Assembly: GCA_965205225.1 (NCBI GenBank) | Contig: CBDBFZ010000003.1 | Location: 1,054,001 to 1,118,000, forward strand | Reading direction: 5' to 3' | Source: Litorimonas sp965205225 | GTDB lineage: Bacteria > Pseudomonadota > Alphaproteobacteria > Caulobacterales > Maricaulaceae | Length of the DNA stretch: 64,000 bases | In this document: in pieces, positions 55,677-63,219 of the stretch | Numbering within the stretch: position 1 is the first letter of the stretch | Layout: each line of letters opens with the position of its first letter | Program-made: the position numbers and the translations under genes | Notes under the pieces: model-generated | Databases searched by the model: none | Told to the model about the DNA's origin: nothing | Seen by the model: the letters and a program-made list of their open reading frames with translations, nothing else

Positions 55677-57311
55677 CTACATCATGCCGCCCATGCCGCC
55701 CATGTCAGGCATGGCGGGAGTGCCGGAGTCTTTCTTTGGCGCTTCGACGATGACTGCTTCGGTTGTTAGGATGATCCCGGCAACAGAGGCGGCGTCCTGC
55801 AGAGCGGTGCGAACGACTTTGACCGGGTCGACGATGCCGGCTTTGACCATGTCGACATATTCGTCATTCTGCGCGTCATAGCCGTAATTTGCTTTGTTCG
55901 CGCTAACGATATTACCGACAACAACCGCGCCTTCGACGCCCGCATTGTCAGCAATTTGACGGGCCGGGTAGGCGAGGGCCGCTTTAACGATCTCAATGCC
56001 CGATTGTTCGTCATCATTAACCCCTTCGACATTAATAAAGCGGGATGCGCGGAGCAGGGCTGTGCCACCGCCCGGAACGATGCCTTCTTCGACGGCTGCG
56101 CGCGTGGCGTTCAGCGCGTCATCGACACGGTCCTTGCGTTCCTTCACTTCGACTTCAGTCGAGCCGCCGACCTTGATTACGGCCACACCGCCAGCGAGTT
56201 TCGCCAGGCGTTCCTGCAGCTTTTCGCGATCATAATCGGAGGACGTGTCCTCGGACTGCTTGCGGATCTGCTCGACGCGGGCTTTGATTTCGTCCTTCTT
56301 GCCAGAGCCGTCGATAATCACCGTATCGTCCTTGGTAATGTGGACGTGCTTGGCTGTGCCGAGGTCTTTTAGAGAGACATTTTCCAGCTTGATGCCGAGG
56401 TCTTCGCTGATGACCGTACTGTTGGTCAGGATTGCAATGTCCTGCAGCATGGCCTTGCGGCGATCGCCGAAGCCAGGCGCTTTGACAGCCGCGATTTTCA
56501 GGCCGCCGCGCAGCTTGTTGACCACGAGAGTCGCCAGCGCTTCGCCTTCAATATCCTCTGCGATGATGAGCAAGGGTTTACTCGTCTGCATAACCGCTTC
56601 AAGGATCGGCAACATGGACTGCAGCGATGACAGCTTGCCTTCGTTCAGTAGGATGTAGGGATCGTCGAGCTCGACGCGCATCTTCTCAGGATCAGTGATG
56701 AAGTAAGGCGACAGATAACCGCGGTCGAACTGCATGCCTTCGACGACATCGAGTTCGGTTTCGGCGGTTTTGCCTTCTTCGACCGTGATGACGCCTTCAT
56801 GGCCCACTTTGGACATGGCTTCGGTGATCATCTGACCGATGGCCGTGTCGCCATTGGAGGAAATAGTCCCTACCTGAGCGATTTCTTCGGATTGTTTGAT
56901 TTTCGAGGCCTTGCTCAGCAGGTCGCCGACGATTTCGCTCGACGCCTTGTCGATACCGCGTTTCAGATCCATCGGGTTAATGCCTGCAGCAACGCGCTTC
57001 AGGCCTTCGCGAACGATGGCCTGCGCCAGAACCGTTGCCGTCGTCGTGCCGTCACCGGCCTTGTCGTTGGTCTTGGACGCCACTTCGCGCAGCATCTGTG
57101 CGCCGAGGTTCTGATAGCGATCTTCCAGTTCAATTTCCTTGGCGACGGCTACGCCGTCCTTGGTCGAACGCGGCGCGCCGAATGATTTTTCGATGACGAC
57201 GTTACGGCCTTTCGGGCCGAGTGTGGTTTTCACGGCATTGGCGAGAATATCCACGCCTTCGAGCATGTGGTCGCGTGCGACCGAGCCGAATTTTACTTCC
57301 TTGGCAGCCAT
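55677..57311 (-). CDS. groL: Chaperonin GroEL
   Basis: 544 aa. ATP-driven folding cage with GroES. KTTLGPKGRNVVIEKSFGAP, the ATP motif AGDGTTTATVLAQAI, AAVEEGIVPGGGTALLRA and the flexible GGMGGMM tail are all present. The length matches the family. Second gene of groES-groEL; the 85-bp gap between them contains a tRNA-like scar. Expected to be heat-inducible through the CIRCE element upstream of groES. Confidence 0.97.
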   Translation of the reverse strand: MAAKEVKFGSVARDHMLEGVDILANAVKTTLGPKGRNVVIEKSFGAPRSTKDGVAVAKEIELEDRYQNLGAQMLREVASKTNDKAGDGTTTATVLAQAIVREGLKRVAAGINPMDLKRGIDKASSEIVGDLLSKASKIKQSEEIAQVGTISSNGDTAIGQMITEAMSKVGHEGVITVEEGKTAETELDVVEGMQFDRGYLSPYFITDPEKMRVELDDPYILLNEGKLSSLQSMLPILEAVMQTSKPLLIIAEDIEGEALATLVVNKLRGGLKIAAVKAPGFGDRRKAMLQDIAILTNSTVISEDLGIKLENVSLKDLGTAKHVHITKDDTVIIDGSGKKDEIKARVEQIRKQSEDTSSDYDREKLQERLAKLAGGVAVIKVGGSTEVEVKERKDRVDDALNATRAAVEEGIVPGGGTALLRASRFINVEGVNDDEQSGIEIVKAALAYPARQIADNAGVEGAVVVGNIVSANKANYGYDAQNDEYVDMVKAGIVDPVKVVRTALQDAASVAGIILTTEAVIVEAPKKDSGTPAMPDMGGMGGMM

Positions 57312-57341
57312 TCTTAGGATCTCCAGTGAGTAGGTTTAAGT

Positions 57342-57373
57342 TGATTGCGGGGGCAGGATTTGAACCTACGCCC
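57342..57373 (-). tRNA. 3' fragment of an initiator tRNA-fMet (remnant)
   Basis: On the minus strand, GGGCGTAGGTTCAAATCC continues into TGCCCCCGCAATCA. This is a T-arm (GTAGG / CCTGC around TTCAAAT), the acceptor 3' strand CCCCCGC, discriminator A and ATCA where the CCA tail would read ACCA. From memory it matches the 3' end of alphaproteobacterial initiator tRNA. The 5' two thirds are absent: the bases before it are the end of groES. It is therefore a remnant, not a working tRNA. It sits in the groES-groEL intergenic gap. Confidence 0.7.
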
Positions 57374-57396
57374 AAATTTTAGGGAGGCGGTTCGGC

Positions 57397-57684
57397 TTAG
57401 CCGATGACGCCCATAATGTCGGATTCCTTCATGATCAGCAGGTCCTTGCCGTCAATCTTGACTTCCGTGCCGCCCCATTTACCGAACAGGACGCGGTCGC
57501 CCTGTTTGACGTCGAGGGTGTTAAAGGAACCATCATCGTTGCGGGTGCCGGGGCCGATAGCAACGACTTCGCCTTCGGATGGCTTTTCCGTCGCCGTATC
57601 GGGGATGATGATCCCGCCGGCGGTCTTTGTGTCTTCGGCGACGCGTTGAACAACAACGCGATCGTGGAGGGGACGAAACTTCAT
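57397..57684 (-). CDS. groS: Co-chaperonin GroES
   Basis: 95 aa from the ATG at 57684 (MKFRPLHDRVVVQRV). A longer frame to 57777 would run through the CIRCE operator and is rejected. The mobile loop (TKTAGGIIIPDTATEKPSEG) and the roof and barrel strands (DRVLFGKWGGTEVKIDG) are normal. It caps the GroEL ring. First gene of the heat-shock operon. Confidence 0.97.
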   Translation of the reverse strand: MKFRPLHDRVVVQRVAEDTKTAGGIIIPDTATEKPSEGEVVAIGPGTRNDDGSFNTLDVKQGDRVLFGKWGGTEVKIDGKDLLIMKESDIMGVIG

Positions 57685-57719
57685 GCGTCTTCTCTCTTGT
57701 TTGAGGTTGGTTATAGTCT

Positions 57720-57746
57720 TTGGCATTCCTGAACGCAGAGTGCCAA
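57720..57746 (-). promoter_or_regulatory. CIRCE operator (HrcA site) upstream of groES
   Basis: On the minus strand: TTGGCACTC, nine bases, GAATGCCAA. The CIRCE consensus is TTAGCACTC-N9-GAGTGCTAA; the two arms here complement each other except at one position. It lies 36 bp upstream of the groES start. A further CTTGCG at 57778-57783 with CCTACATA at 57758-57765 might be a heat-shock sigma factor promoter, with low confidence. Confidence 0.88.
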
Positions 57747-57916
57747 CGGGGCGCATGTATGTAGGGTGAGGAGGCAACGCAAGGCATAGACCCAGAATAA
57801 ATCTAAAAAATTCAGATCAAAGAAAAACCCGCCCGGTGGCGACTTCAGATTGTTGACAAAGTTCTCGCTTTTGGCAAGGGTAATGGGGTATGCTACGAGA
57901 CCCTTGCCCTGCGGCT

Positions 57917-58112
57917 TTAACGGGTCGCCGCAACACATTGGCCAAACCGCTCAGCCGGTGTTTCATAATTGAGGGTCTTTCTGGGCCACTCATTAAGAGC
58001 TCTGGCTATGCTATTTAAGTTCGATTGGCTATAGGCTGATAGATCAATGCTTTTGGGGAGGTATGACCTGATCAGTCGATTAGTGTTTTCATTCGAGCCG
58101 CCTTGCCACGGA
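57917..58112 (-). pseudogene. IS30-family transposase C-terminal remnant
   Basis: The minus strand reads HPWQGGSNENTNRLIRSYLP, KSIDLSAYSQSNLNSIARAL and NEWPRKTLNYETPAERFG before a TAA at 57917. This is the conserved end of IS30-family transposases, including the Glu of the DDE site in NENTN. The N-terminal two thirds are missing. Confidence 0.8.
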
Positions 58113-58213
58113 TGTCTATCCCCCGTTTATGGGCCACTTTGCAGCAGGGTTTCTGGGACGCACGGACGCATATTTAGAGCCTGATGTGGCCGGACATGAT
58201 TATATTGTCTGAG

Positions 58214-58525
58214 TCAGGTGTTGATGACGGTTTGCGCTTGATCGAGTGAAGTGAACCACTCCGCAATAATCCGTTTGAGCCGAGCATTCTCTTTCTCCAG
58301 AGCTTTCTTATCGGCCAACTGGGATTTACTCACACCACCAAACTTCTTGCGCCAATTATAGTAGGTCGCATCAGGCACCCTTGCCTTGCGACAGACGCTC
58401 ACGACATCAAGACCTTCTGCCAGTGAAAGCTCAATCTCTCGTAGCAATCGAAGAACATCCTCATCCGAATACTGCTTTCGAGCCACTGCTAGATACTCCT
58501 GAACCACCAAAATCACTAAGATCAA
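58214..58525 (-). pseudogene. IS3-family OrfA fragment
   Basis: ARKQYSDEDVLRLLREIELSLAEGLDVVSVCRKARVPDATYYNWRKKFGG is the helix-turn-helix of IS3-family OrfA, followed by the leucine-zipper start (LADKKALEKENARLKRIIAE). It then ends in an unrelated short tail (WFTSLDQAQTVINT) instead of the usual OrfA end. No OrfB follows. It cuts into the PBP1C-like gene on the other strand. Confidence 0.75.
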
Positions 58526-58540
58526 TTTGGCCCAGGTGTA

Positions 58541-58825
58541 AGGGGAAAGGACAAACGTGGCCCGATTATCCTGTTTCTGGCGGACGGCACGGATGTGCTG
58601 GCCAGTGATCGCGGTCTGTCGATATTCGTCGATAGTGATGAGGCCGTGCAGTTGTTTGTATCCGATGAACCCATCCGGCGCGAATCGGGGCTAGCGGTGC
58701 GGCGACCGAAGTCACCGGGCTTCTACCGGGTCAGCGCGGTGGATACGCTTGGGGGTTCAACGAATGCCAATATCTGCGTCGTTTCGCGTGACCAACTCGT
58801 CGACGCGCCGTCGCAGCTCCGTTAG
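58541..58825 (+). pseudogene. 3' remnant of a PBP1C-like gene
   Basis: The open frame reads GPIILFLADGTDVLASDRGLSIFVDSDEAVQLFVSDEPI and RRPKSPGFYRVSAVDTLGGSTNANICVV, and resembles the C-terminal BiPBP_C domain of penicillin-binding protein 1C. Everything upstream is replaced by the IS3 fragment, so glycosyltransferase and transpeptidase domains are absent. Its end overlaps the uracil-glycosylase gene on the other strand. Assignment rests on the short pattern and is moderate. Confidence 0.5.
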
Positions 58826-59374
58826 TTCATCCGCGAACCAGTCATGTTTTTTGATCCAGGCGTTATTGCGCCAGGATGGATGCGGGAGCGGCATAATCTC
58901 TGGCCCATATGAACGCCAGTTTTGGACGGTATCTGTCAGCGTCCGATTCGCCACTGGTCCGAGATAATGTTTCACTGCATACATGCCGACCAGTAGCGTC
59001 AATTGTACGTCGGTCATCTGCTCATCGAGTTTGGACTGCCAGAGCGGCGCGCACTCCGGACGTGGCGGCAGGTCGCCGCCTTTGGCATCCTGACCGGGGA
59101 AACAGAATCCCATTGGCGTGACTGCAAAGTTGTCGGTGTTATAGAAAGTTGCTGGATTGACGCCGAGCCAATCCCTCAGCCTGCGACCAGATGGATCGGT
59201 GAAGGGCAGGGAGCTGGCATGCGCGAGCGCACCTGGAGCCTGACCGATAATACGAATTTTTGAGCGAACTGTGCCGCGCAAGATCGGATTGGGTTCAACC
59301 GGCAGCGGCGGTTGTGCATGCGCGCGCACATCGCAGGCGCGGATCGTCGTAAGCAAGGATGGCAGCTGCGACAA
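58757..59374 (-). CDS. Uracil-DNA glycosylase family protein
   Basis: 205 aa. IIGQAPGALAHASSLPFTDPSGRRLRDWLG near residues 42-71 and PLPHPSWRNNAW near 163-174 match motifs 1 and 2 of the single-domain UDG-superfamily proteins often called YqfB- or family-4/5-like. Whether it removes uracil is not certain for this subgroup. It is divergent from kbl with about 70 bp between starts. Confidence 0.8.
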   Translation of the reverse strand: MSQLPSLLTTIRACDVRAHAQPPLPVEPNPILRGTVRSKIRIIGQAPGALAHASSLPFTDPSGRRLRDWLGVNPATFYNTDNFAVTPMGFCFPGQDAKGGDLPPRPECAPLWQSKLDEQMTDVQLTLLVGMYAVKHYLGPVANRTLTDTVQNWRSYGPEIMPLPHPSWRNNAWIKKHDWFADELTELRRRVDELVTRNDADIGIR

Positions 59375-59444
59375 AAGGTAAACCTTTCCAACAACGTCCC
59401 AAGATAATGCGTGAGTTGTGCGTTCATTTCTTTATTCAGGAGAC

Positions 59445-60659
59445 ATGTCAGACACATTTTTCAACCACATCGCAACAGAGCTTCAGCAGATTGAGGCTGA
59501 CGGTCTCTACAAACGCGAGCGCATTATCACGAGCGCACAGGATGCGGAGATCGAGATTTCCGACGCCGAATCCAATGGAAGCAAGAAGGATGTCCTTAAC
59601 TTCTGCGCCAATAATTATCTAGGTCTCGCCGACGCGCCGGAATTGATCGACGCCAGTAAGGCAGCGCTTGATGAACACGGCTTCGGCATGGCGAGTGTGC
59701 GTTTCATCTGTGGGACGCAGGATCAACACCGAGCGCTCGAACGCGCACTGGCCGAATGGCTCGGTTATGAGGATAGTATTCTCTATGCCGCTTGTTTCGA
59801 CGCCAATGGCGGTGTGTTCGAACCGCTCCTTGGCCCCGACGACGCGATTATTTCGGATAGCCTCAATCATGCTTCGATCATTGATGGTGTTCGCCTGTGC
59901 AAGGCCAAGCGCTACCGCTATGCCAATAATGATATGATCGATCTGGAGGCCAAACTCAAACAGGCGCGCGAAGACGGTGCGCGCCATATCATGATCGCGA
60001 CCGACGGTGTGTTCTCAATGGATGGGACGATCTGCGATCTTGAAGGCGTCGTCGCGCTCAAGAAAAAATATGATGCACTGCTGATGGTCGATGATTGTCA
60101 TTCGACTGGATTTCTCGGTGAGCAGGGTCGCGGTACGGCCAGCCATTGCGGCGTGCAGGGCGGTGTTGATATTTTGACGGGAACGCTCGGTAAGGCACTT
60201 GGCGGGGCGATGGGCGGCTTCACCTGCGCATGGCAGGAGGGCGTCGATATATTGCGCCAGAGATCGCGGCCTTATCTCTTCTCGAACAGCCTGGCGCCGA
60301 GTCTTGTTGGTGCATCGCTCAAAGCGATTGAGATGACCAAAACAGGCGATGACCTTCGCAGGCGGCTATTTGACAACGCCAAACGATTCCGCGCGGGCAT
60401 GAGCGGTGCCGGGTTCGAGCTTCTGCCTGGCGAGCATCCGATCATTCCAGTTATGCTGCACGATGCCAAATTGGCGCAGGACATGAGCGCAAGGCTGCTG
60501 GATGAAGGGATCTATGTGATCGGGTTCTTCTTCCCGATCGTGCCAAAGGGTCTGGCGCGGATTCGGACGCAAATGAGCGCCGCTCATACGCCAGACCAGA
60601 TTGACCGTGCTGTCGCCGCCTTCACCAAGATCGGTCAGGAACTCGGGATCGTTTCATGA
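59445..60659 (+). CDS. kbl: 2-amino-3-ketobutyrate CoA ligase (glycine C-acetyltransferase)
   Basis: 404 aa from the ATG at 59445, chosen because CAGGAGA (59437-59443) precedes it; the frame from 59418 lacks a site. PLP enzyme that splits 2-amino-3-ketobutyrate with CoA to glycine and acetyl-CoA, after Tdh. Lys250 in TGTLGKALGGAMGG binds PLP; NYLGLADAP, DSLNHASIIDG and VDDCHSTGFLG are typical. It overlaps tdh by four bases (ATGA). Confidence 0.96.
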   Translation: MSDTFFNHIATELQQIEADGLYKRERIITSAQDAEIEISDAESNGSKKDVLNFCANNYLGLADAPELIDASKAALDEHGFGMASVRFICGTQDQHRALERALAEWLGYEDSILYAACFDANGGVFEPLLGPDDAIISDSLNHASIIDGVRLCKAKRYRYANNDMIDLEAKLKQAREDGARHIMIATDGVFSMDGTICDLEGVVALKKKYDALLMVDDCHSTGFLGEQGRGTASHCGVQGGVDILTGTLGKALGGAMGGFTCAWQEGVDILRQRSRPYLFSNSLAPSLVGASLKAIEMTKTGDDLRRRLFDNAKRFRAGMSGAGFELLPGEHPIIPVMLHDAKLAQDMSARLLDEGIYVIGFFFPIVPKGLARIRTQMSAAHTPDQIDRAVAAFTKIGQELGIVS

Positions 60660-61702
60660 GCCAGACCATGAAAGCCCTTGTGAAGGCGAAAGCGGAGAAG
60701 GGCCTGTGGATGCAGGATGTGCCGGTGCCGGAGAATGCACCGAATGAGGTGCTGGTCCGAATCGAACGTACGGCCATTTGCGGTACGGACATGCATATCT
60801 ACAAATGGGATGAGTGGGCGCAGAAAAACGTCCCCGTGCCGATGGTTGTCGGGCATGAATATGGCGGCACGGTTGAGGCGATTGGCAGCACGGTCACCCG
60901 CGTAAAAGTTGGCGAGCGGGTCAGCGGAGAGGGCCATGTCGTTGGGAACCGCTCACGCAATGCGCGTGCCGGACGGTTCCATCTCGATCCGGACACGAAG
61001 GGTATCGGCGTTAACCTTCCGGGCGCTTTTGCCGAATATTTGGCCCTGCCGGAGTTCAACGTGATTCCGCTGGGCAATAATTTTGATATAGAAATTGCTG
61101 CCATTCTCGACCCTCTTGGCAATGCCGTTCACACCGCGCTGGCTTTTGATCTGGTCGGCGAAGATGTGCTGATTACCGGCGCGGGTCCGATTGGCGTCAT
61201 GGCGGCGCGGGTGTGCGAGCGGGCCGGTGCGCGCCGCATTGTCCTCACGGACATTAATGACTGGCGGCTTGAATTTGCCAAGACTGTCACGCGGCGCACG
61301 ACAATGGTCAACAGCCTGAACCAAGACCTGAAAGCCGTCATGACCGAGATCGGTATGACTGAGGGCTTTGATGTAGGCTTAGAGATGAGCGGTGCGAAGC
61401 CCGCTTTCGATCAGATGCTCGACACCATGTTGATGGGCGGGCAGATAGCGATGCTGGGTATTCCTGCGACCCCCTATCCGGTCGATTTTGGGAAAATCGT
61501 CGGAAAAGCCCTGACACTCAAGGGCATTTATGGTCGCCAGATGTATGAGACCTGGTTTAAAATGCTCGCCATGATCGATAGTGGACTGGATATGAAACCG
61601 ATGATTACCCATCGCTTTGCCGCCCGTGATTTTCAGAACGCTTTCGATCTCATGGAAACGGGGAAGACCGGAAAAGTGATTCTCGACTGGACGCAATTAT
61701 GA
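60656..61702 (+). CDS. tdh: L-threonine 3-dehydrogenase, lacking the structural-zinc cysteines
   Basis: 348 aa, zinc-dependent medium-chain dehydrogenase. It oxidises threonine to 2-amino-3-ketobutyrate, which Kbl cleaves. Catalytic zinc residues Cys42 (ICGTDMHIY), His67 and Glu68 (GHEYGG) are present, as is the NAD loop GAGPIGVMAA. The four cysteines of the structural zinc lobe (E. coli 93, 96, 99, 107) are replaced at the aligned places by Gly97, Ser100, Ala103 and Asp111 (GNRSRNARAGRFHLD), with no length change. It is coupled to both neighbours by four-base overlaps. Confidence 0.95.
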   Translation: MSQTMKALVKAKAEKGLWMQDVPVPENAPNEVLVRIERTAICGTDMHIYKWDEWAQKNVPVPMVVGHEYGGTVEAIGSTVTRVKVGERVSGEGHVVGNRSRNARAGRFHLDPDTKGIGVNLPGAFAEYLALPEFNVIPLGNNFDIEIAAILDPLGNAVHTALAFDLVGEDVLITGAGPIGVMAARVCERAGARRIVLTDINDWRLEFAKTVTRRTTMVNSLNQDLKAVMTEIGMTEGFDVGLEMSGAKPAFDQMLDTMLMGGQIAMLGIPATPYPVDFGKIVGKALTLKGIYGRQMYETWFKMLAMIDSGLDMKPMITHRFAARDFQNAFDLMETGKTGKVILDWTQL

Positions 61703-62358
61703 ATATCGAGACCGTTCCGTTGGCAGGTTATGAGCGTCTGCCGGAAACCGAGATGGCAGATCGGCTGGGTCAGTTCCGCACGCTTATGGCGAAACGCCGG
61801 ACAATTCGCGATTTTGCCGACACGCCGGTCCCGCAAGATTTGATTGAAACGGCGATTCAGCTTGCCGGAACGGCGCCGAGCGGTGCCAACTTTCAACCTT
61901 GGCATTTTGTTGCGATCTCTGACCCTGAGACAAAGCGGGCCATCCGCGAAGCAGCGGAGGAAGAGGAGCGAGCATTTTATGACGGGCGAGCGTCAGATGA
62001 ATGGCTTGAGGCTTTGGCTCCTCTCGGCACGGATGATCATAAGCCTTTCCTTGAAACGGCACCCTGGCTGATCGCCGTCTTCGCTCAGAAACGCGGCGAA
62101 CACGGGAAGAATTATTACGTGACGGAATCCGTCGGTCTGGCGACCGGTATGCTGATTACGGCATTACACTCTGTCGGGCTCGGAACATTGACACACACAC
62201 CCGCGCCAATGACCTTTCTTCGCAAGATTTGCGGACGGTCAGAGACGGAGAAACCATTTGTCCTGCTGGTTGTCGGCTATCCGGCAGAAGGGTGCGAAGT
62301 GCCGGTTCATGCGCTAAATAAAAAGTCTTTGGACGAAATTTCAACCTTCAAGACCTAG
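61699..62358 (+). CDS. Nitroreductase-family flavoprotein
   Basis: 219 aa. FMN-binding features: LMAKRRTIRDFADTPV, the APSGANFQPWHFVAIS stretch and VGLATGMLITALHSVGLGTL. The pattern is closest to the iodotyrosine-deiodinase/BluB-like side of the family; the substrate is unknown. It starts four bases inside tdh, so it is translated with the threonine genes. Its TAG stop (62356-62358) lies in the CTAG target at the left edge of the IS5-family element, so the original C-terminus may have been altered by the insertion. Confidence 0.88.
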   Translation: MNIETVPLAGYERLPETEMADRLGQFRTLMAKRRTIRDFADTPVPQDLIETAIQLAGTAPSGANFQPWHFVAISDPETKRAIREAAEEEERAFYDGRASDEWLEALAPLGTDDHKPFLETAPWLIAVFAQKRGEHGKNYYVTESVGLATGMLITALHSVGLGTLTHTPAPMTFLRKICGRSETEKPFVLLVVGYPAEGCEVPVHALNKKSLDEISTFKT

Positions 62359-62376
62359 GTCGTAGTGAAGAATTAA

Positions 62377-62784
62377 TCATTTGAGCCAGATTTTGATAGC
62401 TGCGATATAGACGAAGCCCATATAGTTTTGGATATGCTTGTCATATCGCGTAGCCACACGCCGGAACTGTTTGAGATAGCCAAAGAAACGCTCGACAATA
62501 TTACGTTCCTTATACAAAGCCATATCAGTTTGCCTTGGCTTGCGCGCATTTTTCCGGGACGGAATAACGGGCATAGCCCCGCTCTCATTCACCGCGTCTA
62601 TAACGCACCGGCCATCATAGCCCTTATCCGCCAAGACATGATCCGCCTTAAACCCTGCCAATAAGGCGGCGGCTTGCGTCATTTCGCTACAATGCCCGCC
62701 CGTTGCTATCAGGCGCAGAGGTAAACCCAATGCATCTGTCAGCCCATGTATTTTTGTCGTCAGGCCGCCCTTGGAACGCCCCAA
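62377..62784 (-). CDS. IS5-family transposase, second frame (OrfB)
   Basis: The second and third catalytic residues lie in VLADKGYDG and NIVERFFGYLKQFRRVATRYDK. The join to OrfA after HKK reads GGPDAHALGRSKGGLTTKIHGLTDALG, reached by a -1 frameshift at the A5G6 run. All three DDE residues are therefore present and the element may be active. Confidence 0.85.
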   Translation of the reverse strand: MGRSKGGLTTKIHGLTDALGLPLRLIATGGHCSEMTQAAALLAGFKADHVLADKGYDGRCVIDAVNESGAMPVIPSRKNARKPRQTDMALYKERNIVERFFGYLKQFRRVATRYDKHIQNYMGFVYIAAIKIWLK

Positions 62785-63140
62785 TGCGTGGGCATCAGGC
62801 CCCCCTTTTTATGCCGCGCCCCGGCCGCTTGGACATGCGCCCGCACAATTGTGGCATCCATCATCAGCCACTCTTGATCAGCGTGAGTGCGCAAGGCCTT
62901 AAAGACATCTTCTAAAACCCCGGCCTCAACCCAGAGATAATAACGCCGTTTGACACTGTCAAAACGCCCGAACCGTTCGGGTAAATCGCGCCAACGCCCG
63001 CCCGAACGGGCCATCCACAACAAAGCATCAATGAAAAGCCTGTTATTGGCGTTGCGACCCGGTTTCCCTGTGCTCCCATAAGGCAAATAAGGCTTTAAAC
63101 GGCTCCATTGTTCCTCCGTAAGTTCCTGATAACCAGACAT
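62760..63140 (-). CDS. IS5-family transposase, first frame (OrfA)
   Basis: 126 aa from the ATG at 63140 (MSGYQELTEEQWSRLKPYLP). It carries the N-terminal DUF4096-like part (GRDRWRDLPERFG-type, here GGRWRDLPERFGRFDSVKRRYY) and the first catalytic Asp in MMDATIVRAH. It ends shortly after the slippery run AAAAAGGGGGG (62800-62810, minus strand), where a -1 shift joins it to OrfB. Confidence 0.85.
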   Translation of the reverse strand: MSGYQELTEEQWSRLKPYLPYGSTGKPGRNANNRLFIDALLWMARSGGRWRDLPERFGRFDSVKRRYYLWVEAGVLEDVFKALRTHADQEWLMMDATIVRAHVQAAGARHKKGGLMPTHWGVPRAA

Positions 63141-63219
63141 ATGTGCGCTCCTGACAAAATGAAGGAACATTATAGAAAATAAAAGTTAACTCTTCACTAC
63201 AACCTAGAGAGCCTAAGAT

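Larger units (their letters stand above)
62358..63204 (-). mobile_element. IS5-family (IS427-group-like) insertion sequence, apparently intact
   Basis: Ends are near-perfect inverted repeats: left GGTCGTAGTGAAGAATTAA, right (complement) GGTTGTAGTGAAGAGTTAA. Both are flanked by CTAG, giving either a TA or a CTAG target duplication (62355-62358 and 63204-63207). About 847 bp with two overlapping reading frames that together encode a full DDE transposase. It sits exactly between the nitroreductase and the dehydratase genes. Confidence 0.9.

Noticed and set aside
57342..57373. Functional tRNA gene between groES and groEL
   Set aside because: D-arm, anticodon arm and 5' acceptor strand are missing, and the tail reads TCA for CCA.
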